Assembly: GCA_031272565.1 (NCBI GenBank)
Contig: JAISTN010000045.1
Span: 1 to 7,545, forward strand
DNA length: 7,545 nt
Source of the DNA: Bifidobacteriaceae bacterium
Lineage (GTDB): Bacteria; Actinomycetota; Actinomycetes; Actinomycetales; WQXJ01
Direction of reading: 5' to 3'
Shown here: in pieces, positions 1 to 5,056 of the stretch
How positions within the stretch are numbered: position 1 is the first letter of the stretch
Layout: every line of letters starts with the position of its first letter
The notes under the pieces: model-generated
The model's database searches: none
What the model was told of the DNA's origin: nothing
Seen by the model: the letters and a program-made list of their open reading frames with translations, nothing else
Program-made: the position numbers and the translations under genes

Positions 1-19
1 GCAGATTTCGGCCCGAAAA

Positions 20-162
20 ACTACCGCAAGTCTCTCCGGATCGGCTGGAAGGGGCCCAGAACTACCGGAAGTCTCTCCGGGGTGCCCGCAGCCACGCTGT
101 GGACTACCGGAAGTCTCTCCGGATCGGCTGGAAGCGGCCCGGAACTACCGCAAGTCTCTCCG
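20..162. repeat. Four-copy 20-bp direct repeat at 41-42 bp spacing
   Basis: Four copies of ACTACCGSAAGTCTCTCCGG begin at 20, 61, 103 and 144, so the period is 41, 42 and 41 bp. Copies 2 and 3 read CCGG after ACTA and copies 1 and 4 read CCGC; the last copy lacks the final G. In copies 2 and 3 the segment CCGGA-AGTCTC-TCCGG is a small inverted repeat with 5-bp arms and a 6-nt centre. The intervening 21-22 nt are not unique: intervals 1 (40-60) and 3 (123-143) are near-identical, starting ATCGGCTGGAAG, while interval 2 (81-102) differs. The 19 bases before the first copy share a CGGCCCG-like stretch with intervals 1 and 3, so the array may continue left of the window. What is seen is a short tandem array; any function is unknown. 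Confidence 0.85.
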
Positions 163-184
163 CGAGTGCCGGTGCCGCTCAGCG

Positions 185-403
185 TCCCAGGCCAGTCGTC
201 ACACACTCAACGCCCAGTGAACTTGCCGCCACCCACCCAAGCTGACCGCCCCAGGTGTCCCAGGCCAATTCGTCACTGTCATAGCCACCGCCAAACCTGT
301 CGACGTTACCCAAGCCTGCCAGCACACCGTCCCCGCCCAAGCCGACCAGCCTTGGCATTCCAAGCCAGTCATCACAGACTCAACGACCCGTGCACCTGCC
401 GCT
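185..403. repeat. Degenerate 46-bp direct repeat pair
   Basis: The segments 185-230 and 358-403 align without gaps over 46 bp with about nine mismatches, sharing blocks such as GCCAGTC and ACTCAACG and ending TGCCGC. The offset between copies is 173 bp. A weaker third stretch begins near 258 (CCCAGGCCA). This looks like an old duplication in non-coding DNA; no function is suggested. Confidence 0.45.
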
Positions 404-452
404 GCCAGCCAAGAAGGCTGAGTGGGCTCCCGGTCGCGGGTGGCGATCTGGT

Positions 453-646
453 CAACTGCGAGTTTTCGGGGACTTGTGTACGGGTAGCCCCCGATGCCGG
501 TCGCCAACCGACCCCTTGGGCCAACGGGCGACATCGGCGGCAAGCCGTTGACCTGCATAAACGCTCTCGAGCCGCTTACGCGAGGCGGCGGCAACGCCGG
601 CCGCCGCACCACCACCCGTACACAAGTCCACGAAAACTCGCAGTTG
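453..646. repeat. 33-bp near-perfect inverted repeat, 128-nt interior
   Basis: The left arm is 453-485 and the right arm 614-646. They are reverse complements over 33 bp with one mismatch (G470 versus the complement of C630). Both carry the core GCGAGTTTTCG followed by GGACTTGTGTACGGGT when read in the left-arm direction. The 128-nt interior has smaller hairpin potential, for example GCCGC and GCGGC around 573-591, and no open frame with a recognisable domain. A third fragment, CGAAAACTCGC, recurs at 682-692 in right-arm orientation. No flanking target-site duplication is visible. Possible explanations are a MITE-like element, two inverted copies of a dispersed intergenic repeat, or a long-stem RNA. 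Confidence 0.8.
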
Positions 647-697
647 CCTCTTGACGGTCCCGCGGGCCGACCCAGCCTGGACGAAAACTCGCCTTCT

Positions 698-734
698 CCC
701 CAACCTGCCACCACCCAACCAAACCCACCAACCC
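698..734 (-). other. Possible G-quadruplex motif on the minus strand
   Basis: The plus strand has C runs at 698-701, 714-716, 724-726 and 732-734. On the minus strand these are four runs of at least three G, separated by loops of 5, 7 and 12 nt, the longest of which also contains GG pairs. This loosely fits an intramolecular quadruplex, with one long loop. It lies about 450 bp beyond the stop codon of the minus-strand glycosidase gene. In C-rich DNA such a motif can arise by chance. Confidence 0.3.
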
Positions 735-891
735 GGTCATCCCCAGCCAGACCGTCCCAGACCCGTTCACCTCACCGACCCGCCGTTAGCCGCCCAAGCC
801 CACCACCCGGTCATCCCGGCCATTGCGTCCCCCAACCCAACCACCGGCAAGCCCGCCGTCGCACACCGCAGGCAGACTCACCCATGCTGAG

Positions 892-1160
892 TGGCCACCT
901 GGGACCTGGACCCGGGTGGCCAACCCAGGGGCCGGCGAGGTTCTGGAAGTGGCCACCTTGGACCTGGACCCGGGTGGCCAACCCCGAGGAAAAATGGCCA
1001 CCTTGGACCTGGACCCGGGTGGCCAACCCCGAGGAAAAATGGCCACCTTGGACCTGGACCCGGGTGGCCAACCCCGGGGGAAAGTGGCCACCTGGGACCT
1101 GGACCCGGGTGGCCAACCCCGGGGGAAAGTGGCCACCTGGGACCTGGACCCGGGTGGCCA
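892..1160. repeat. Six-copy tandem palindromic repeat, 45-bp period
   Basis: Six copies of a 31-nt imperfect palindrome lie at 892-922, 950-980, 995-1025, 1040-1070, 1085-1115 and 1130-1160. Spacing is 58 bp for the first step and exactly 45 bp for the other four. Each copy starts TGGCCACC and ends GGTGGCCA, 8-bp arms that are perfect complements. In copies 1, 5 and 6 a G-T wobble and three more pairs extend the stem, leaving a 7-nt loop, ACCTGGA. Copies 2-4 read CCTTGG where copies 1, 5 and 6 read CCTGGG. The 14-nt spacers come in identical pairs: ACCCCGAGGAAAAA twice, then ACCCCGGGGGAAAG twice, which implies stepwise local duplication. Because 45 is a multiple of three, long meaningless frames stay open across it. 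It starts 20 bp past the stop of the minus-strand gene. Confidence 0.92.
990..1070 (-). terminator. Possible terminator hairpins for the minus-strand gene
   Basis: On the minus strand, repeat copies at 1040-1070 and 995-1025 form a stem-loop with 8-bp TGGCCACC/GGTGGCCA outer arms, each followed directly by a run of five T (plus-strand A runs at 1035-1039 and 990-994). A GC-rich stem followed by a T run is the pattern of an intrinsic terminator, and the site is about 110-190 bp past the glycosidase stop codon. The T run is short and the inner stem has mismatches in these copies. The other copies are followed by CTTTCCCCC or similar and fit less well. Termination is an inference. Confidence 0.4.
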
Positions 1161-1180
1161 ACCTCGGGGCGGCGGCGCGG

Positions 1181-4100
1181 TTAGGCGGTGGGGGTGAAGT
1201 GGGCCGAATAGCGCGACACCGAGCCCACACCGGCCTTGGCCACCGTTAGCTTCAACACCATGTCGCCACCGACATCCGCCGCCCTGACCGTGTAGCTGGC
1301 GCCGGTCCCCACCACCGAGGTGCCCTTGAACCACTGGTAGGTCACCGTGCCGTCAGTGGGTTGGTAAACCGCCGCGGCCGTCAGCGTCTGGCCCACCCGG
1401 GGGGTGCCGGAAACGGACAGCGAGGCGACCCCCAACACCAGGATGTGGGCCGAATAGCGGTTCACCTCCTGGCCGTCCTTCGATGCCGTCACCTTCAAGA
1501 CCAGGTCGCGGCCGGCATCGGCGGCCTGCAACGTGTAGTTCAGGCCCGTAGCCCCCGGGATCACGGACGTGCCCCGGAACCAGCGGTAAACCACCGTGGC
1601 GTCCGCCGGCGTGTAGGCGACATCGGCGGTCAACTGGCTGCCCACCGTGGGCGAACCTGAAACCGTGGCCCGCTGGATAGCCAGCGGCTGGGACGGTTCG
1701 GCCGGCAGCACCTCAATGAACTCGACCCGGAAGGCATAGGTCTGCACCGTCGCCTGGCCACCACCCCAACTGACCATAATCTTGGTCACTTGATCCAGGT
1801 CGAGTTTCCCGTTCGGGTCAACAGGGCCAATGTTGGTGGCGTTGAACAGGTCCTTGAACTTGAAGCTGTAGGTGCCGTCCTCACCCTTGGGCGGGGTGGT
1901 CAGCCACTTGGCGCCGGAGCTTTCGATCACCTGGATGGTCAGCGTTGTGCCGGTGGGCCACATGGGCCCCTGGCCGCCAATCGGGTTCAAGGCCAGCCGT
2001 AGGCCCGAACTCCCCGCCAAGGTAGACCGGTAGTCCTCCGGGATGACCAGTTCTGCCGCCGCGAAGGCGCTGGTGGAAGCCGTCTTGACCTTGGCAAACA
2101 CGCTGGTGGCGCACAGGTGCGTCAGCGGGTCTACCAGCACCCGGTCCCGCGCCACCGTCAGGGCGACGTTGCCGGAATAGTTCCAGTTCGCCACGTCGTA
2201 CTTGTATTCGGGGCAGGCGCCGCCCGGCTTCAGTAAGTCGCCGATGCCGGGCAAGAACTCAAGCGATTCGATGCGGAAGCCGTACACCGCCCCAAGTTCG
2301 ACCGCACTTGTCCCCCAGGCGACGCGGATCTTGGCCACCGCCGCACGATCGAACTCGCCATCCTTGTCGTTCTCAAACCCCAGATTGGTCAGGTCATTGA
2401 ACATCACGGTGTAGTAGCCGTTGCCCTGATCCTGGAACGGGGCGTGCCAGGTGCCGCCGCCGGCCTCCACCGTCTGGTGCAACTGCAACACCATCACGCT
2501 AGGTGGATCCTGCGTCCCCGGCACGCTGGACAGCTTGACCCGGATGCCGGAGGCCTGGGCCACCGTGGCCAGGTAGGATTCCGGCACTTCGACGTAGGGG
2601 CCGGCCCAGGTCGCTCCGACTTCCATCACCGTGCCCGTGACATCAACCGCACAGGTGGTGGGGTTCTGCACCACAGCCCATGGGGAAAGGTTCCCGGAGT
2701 GGGTCTGCTCGACACCGCCCTCCACCCAAGTGGCGCAAGTCCCCGGCCCCGGGTTGACAGTGGTGTAACCGCCGGTGGGCTCGATCCGCAGGGCGACCCG
2801 GCTGAAATCAGACTGGCCGGCGTCCGTCACCGTCACCTGGGCGTAGGTGGACCCGCCCACGCCAGGCTTGGCCGTAAACCGGCAGGTCCAGGTCTGCTGG
2901 GTGGCGTCCCAGGTGGGCTGCCCGGCGGCCACCACCAAGCCCGGCCCCGGCGTGCAGGTGACGGCCGCCTTGGCCGGGGCCAGCGTGGCCCGTTGCCCGG
3001 CAGCGTTGGTGTGGTGGGCCTGTGCCACCACGTCAATGGTCGTGGCCGGCGTCACCACCAGGTCGATCGGCAGATCATTACTGTTGCGGTTGAACTGGTC
3101 CACACCGTTCAGCTTGACCCGGGTTTCCAACCACATGGGGCTGGTCCAGGTCTGGACTTGGTCCGGGTTGGTGGTGGCCACCTTGGTCTCGCTGGGCAGT
3201 TGGTTCCCGATGCCGCTGACAAACATCAGTTCCGTCTTGGCCTGGGCCTGGGCTTGGGTCAGGCTGAGGGCCTGGCCAAACACGTCGGTGGCCTGGAACG
3301 AGCCGTTGAAGGCGGGCGAACCGCCACCCCAGGTGACAGCCAGCAGGGCGCCGGAAGCCTGGCGGAAGTAGACCGTGCGGCCCTTGCCCTCAGCGCCGTG
3401 CGCAACCGACCCGGCCACCTCCGCGCCCTGCAAGAACCGAGTCATGATTGACAGCGTCAGGTAGGCCGGCCGGGGCGAGGCATCCCGGTTCACCATGCCC
3501 CACACCCGGACATTACCGGTCGACTGAAGCGGCTCGGTCAGGTACTGCCAGTAGAAGTAGAAGACCCGCTCGTAGCCGGTGGCGAAGCCTAGGGCGTAGG
3601 TTTGGGCCAGGTATTCGGCCTGTGTGATCTCCGCCGCCCGGTCGAAGTTGCCGGCCTGGTCCGCGAACAGGGCGTAACCCATTTCCGTCATGTAGCTGGG
3701 CACCTGGTCCAGTGCCCAAGAACTGTACAGCCCGTCCAGTGTCGAGTCGTAGTAGGTGTCCAGAGCCGTCTTGGAATAGCCCATGCGGGCCCGTTCGTCA
3801 TTCAGCCCGTAGAAGTGCTGGTTGGCCACGTCCGCGAAGGCCCCGGCGTTGTTGGCGTAGACCTCATCGAAGTACTGGAACTTGCCTGTGATGGGCGAAC
3901 CCATCAGCACGGCCAGGTCCGGCCTGACCGACTTGACCCCGGCGGCAAAGGCCTTGAAACCGGAGGCGTACTGGAACGGGTAGCCGTTGAAGTTCTCGAC
4001 ATTATTCACTTCGTTGTAGTACTCCACGGTGCTGACCCACTGGCCCAGGCCCTGGGCGTAGGTCTGGCCCCAGTCGTAGACCGCCTGGTAGTCGGTGGGG

Positions 4101-4843
4101 GCGGTGGCGGGCACGCTACCCCGCTCGGGCTGGGCATAAAGGGGCGTGGAGTGGGTCAGGCCAACCACGTCCAAACCGGCCTGGGCCTGGATGGCGGCCA
4201 CCTGGGCGTAGAGCCGGTCGGCCGGATTCCAGTTCGGCGTGGCGCCGGCCGAATCGCCCGTCACGTCCGTCCAGGTCAGCCGCTCCCGGGTGGAGCCAAC
4301 CCCAGCCAGGCGGATCAGGTCAACCGCCCGCTGGGTCGCCCCCGGGACCGTGGGTGAAAACTCCGCCGGGATCGAGTTGGCATTGTTGCCCCAACTCAGC
4401 CCAGCATCCATGCCGAAGCGCTTCTCATTGGGCACGGCTCCGGCCGGCACCACCACAAAGCCGTGGGCGCCCGGCCATACCGTCTGGCCGCCCAGGGTCA
4501 AGGTCAGGTCGTAGTAGCCCACCGGCAACACGCCCAGGGTGAACTGGATGCGGGCGGTGCCGGCCGCCTTGGTCACCGACCGGGCGACGGCGCTACCGCT
4601 AAGCGGCGTGGCGGTCAGAACATAGGTGCCGGCCGTGTTGGCGGGCGCGATGTCGAACGCCATGGTCACGGACTGGCCGTAGGTGACGGCCTTGGTGGCG
4701 GCGTTCATGGCGTTGACCAAGGTGGCCTGCTCCCCCGCCGCCAAGGCGGTTCCGGCGGGCCCGGCTGGTGTCACCAAGGCGGCCAAGCCCAGCGCACAAG
4801 CTGTCAACAGGGAAAGGGGACGGGAAAGTGACTGGCGGCTCAT
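1181..4843 (-). CDS. Secreted multi-modular glycoside hydrolase, clan GH-A type
   Basis: The product is 1220 aa and complete, probably an extracellular polysaccharide-degrading enzyme; the substrate cannot be told. Residues 1-36 form a signal peptide ending in an Ala-Leu-Ala-Ala site. Residues about 45-133 are a beta domain. A (beta/alpha)8 barrel spans about 142-475, with an RERLTW strand (186-191), acid/base Glu278 in EYYNEVNN, the HFY strand (343-345), nucleophile Glu387 in TEMGY and a FYFYW final strand. This layout is that of clan GH-A; GH39 or PslG-like enzymes are the nearest I can suggest, by motif only. A beta domain follows (476-545), then an Ig-like module with Cys630/Cys654, two duplicated carbohydrate-binding-like modules (703-865 and 877-1046, opening with Cys703/Cys731 and Cys877/Cys911) and two Ig-like repeats (1055-1137, 1138-1218). 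There is no LPXTG motif or C-terminal membrane segment. The start is chosen because GAAAGAG lies 7 nt upstream and the signal peptide follows; the frame stays open to 5074 but would overlap the neighbouring gene. It is divergent from its paralogue at 5057. Confidence 0.93.
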   Translation of the reverse strand: MSRQSLSRPLSLLTACALGLAALVTPAGPAGTALAAGEQATLVNAMNAATKAVTYGQSVTMAFDIAPANTAGTYVLTATPLSGSAVARSVTKAAGTARIQFTLGVLPVGYYDLTLTLGGQTVWPGAHGFVVVPAGAVPNEKRFGMDAGLSWGNNANSIPAEFSPTVPGATQRAVDLIRLAGVGSTRERLTWTDVTGDSAGATPNWNPADRLYAQVAAIQAQAGLDVVGLTHSTPLYAQPERGSVPATAPTDYQAVYDWGQTYAQGLGQWVSTVEYYNEVNNVENFNGYPFQYASGFKAFAAGVKSVRPDLAVLMGSPITGKFQYFDEVYANNAGAFADVANQHFYGLNDERARMGYSKTALDTYYDSTLDGLYSSWALDQVPSYMTEMGYALFADQAGNFDRAAEITQAEYLAQTYALGFATGYERVFYFYWQYLTEPLQSTGNVRVWGMVNRDASPRPAYLTLSIMTRFLQGAEVAGSVAHGAEGKGRTVYFRQASGALLAVTWGGGSPAFNGSFQATDVFGQALSLTQAQAQAKTELMFVSGIGNQLPSETKVATTNPDQVQTWTSPMWLETRVKLNGVDQFNRNSNDLPIDLVVTPATTIDVVAQAHHTNAAGQRATLAPAKAAVTCTPGPGLVVAAGQPTWDATQQTWTCRFTAKPGVGGSTYAQVTVTDAGQSDFSRVALRIEPTGGYTTVNPGPGTCATWVEGGVEQTHSGNLSPWAVVQNPTTCAVDVTGTVMEVGATWAGPYVEVPESYLATVAQASGIRVKLSSVPGTQDPPSVMVLQLHQTVEAGGGTWHAPFQDQGNGYYTVMFNDLTNLGFENDKDGEFDRAAVAKIRVAWGTSAVELGAVYGFRIESLEFLPGIGDLLKPGGACPEYKYDVANWNYSGNVALTVARDRVLVDPLTHLCATSVFAKVKTASTSAFAAAELVIPEDYRSTLAGSSGLRLALNPIGGQGPMWPTGTTLTIQVIESSGAKWLTTPPKGEDGTYSFKFKDLFNATNIGPVDPNGKLDLDQVTKIMVSWGGGQATVQTYAFRVEFIEVLPAEPSQPLAIQRATVSGSPTVGSQLTADVAYTPADATVVYRWFRGTSVIPGATGLNYTLQAADAGRDLVLKVTASKDGQEVNRYSAHILVLGVASLSVSGTPRVGQTLTAAAVYQPTDGTVTYQWFKGTSVVGTGASYTVRAADVGGDMVLKLTVAKAGVGSVSRYSAHFTPTA

Positions 4844-4850
4844 GCAGGGA

Positions 4851-4857
4851 CTCTTTC
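4851..4857 (-). promoter_or_regulatory. Ribosome-binding site, minus-strand glycosidase
   Basis: GAAAGAG on the minus strand ends 7 nt before the ATG at 4843-4841. It is a moderate match to the anti-Shine-Dalgarno sequence at a normal distance. It supports this start over the upstream in-frame ATG at 5074, which would have to overlap the divergent gene. Confidence 0.6.
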
Positions 4858-4905
4858 TGGTGGCGGGGGAACAGGTTGCTTCAAGCCCACCCGATGCCGC
4901 CGCCT

Positions 4906-4934
4906 GGCAACATCCCCCAAATGGGGGATTTGCC
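4906..4934. promoter_or_regulatory. 29-nt dyad, candidate shared operator or hairpin
   Basis: The core at 4912-4929 is a perfect inverted repeat, ATCCCCCA-AA-TGGGGGAT, with 8-bp arms and a 2-nt centre. The symmetry continues outwards: GGCAA at 4906-4910 is the complement of TTGCC at 4930-4934, interrupted only by one extra base (C4911) on the left. The total is 13-bp arms with one bulge. It lies 63 bp from the minus-strand start and 122 bp from the plus-strand start. The AT-containing, two-fold-symmetric core fits a dimeric regulator's operator; as RNA it would be a hairpin in a 5' leader. No regulator gene is in the window and I do not recognise the motif as a known site. Confidence 0.6.
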
Positions 4935-5042
4935 TGCCCCGGCCGGGCCGTGAAAGTGGACCTGTGGCTACCGGCCCCGCCGCACGCCCACCCAAGACCT
5001 CCACCAGTCTTTGCTCGGGTAATCCTCCGGTCCCAACCTCTT

Positions 5043-5048
5043 GAAAGG
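5043..5048 (+). promoter_or_regulatory. Ribosome-binding site, plus-strand glycosidase
   Basis: GAAAGG ends 8 nt before the ATG at 5057. This good match and spacing decide the start. The next in-frame ATG (5111) would remove most of the signal peptide. Confidence 0.7.
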
Positions 5049-5056
5049 TCCCCACC

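Larger units (their letters stand above)
163..890. other. Gene-free C-rich region with degenerate repeats
   Basis: I see no convincing gene here. Open frames exist on both strands but translate to Pro/Arg/His-rich or Gly/Arg-rich low-complexity sequence with no recognisable domain, and they overlap one another. The plus strand is notably C-rich and G-poor, especially about 690-860. Degenerate duplications are visible: 185-230 resembles 358-403 (roughly four in five bases by eye), and 724-749 resembles 799-822 around a shared ACCCGGTCATCCC core. A separate 33-bp inverted repeat at 453-646 lies inside. The region probably decays from, or accumulates, repetitive elements between genes. Confidence 0.6.
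4844..5056. promoter_or_regulatory. Divergent intergenic promoter region
   Basis: This 213-bp gap separates the start codons of two divergent paralogous glycosidase genes, so promoters for both must lie here or just inside the neighbouring coding ends. It holds a ribosome-binding site at each edge and a strong dyad at 4906-4934. I could not pick convincing -35 and -10 boxes for either direction; TTGCCT at 4930-4935 has no good partner at the right distance. The shared region suggests co-regulation, which is inferred from layout only. Confidence 0.6.

Noticed and set aside
20..162. CRISPR array
   Set aside because: Intervals are only 21-22 nt, two of the three are near-identical, and no cas gene is visible.
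82..654. 190-aa Pro/Arg-rich plus-strand open frame
   Set aside because: The composition follows C-rich non-coding DNA, it runs through direct and inverted repeats, and it shows no domain.
892..1160. CRISPR array
   Set aside because: The 14-nt spacers are too short and come in identical pairs; the palindromic unit is better described as a tandem hairpin repeat.
494..1249. 251-aa plus-strand open frame with a 15-aa Trp-rich repeat (WPPWTWTRVANP core)
   Set aside because: The repeat arises because the 45-bp DNA unit is a multiple of three, so several frames on both strands stay open. The frame begins inside the inverted repeat and ends antisense within the glycosidase gene, with no domain or ribosome-binding site seen.
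786..1334. Minus-strand open frame of 182 aa across the 45-bp array (and another at 811-1230)
   Set aside because: Same cause as above. They overlap the 3' end of the real minus-strand gene in other frames and encode only low-complexity repeats.
2444..3451. 335-aa plus-strand open frame (and another at 3602-4357)
   Set aside because: Both are antisense to the glycosidase gene and are the usual by-product of high GC at third codon positions; no domain is recognised.
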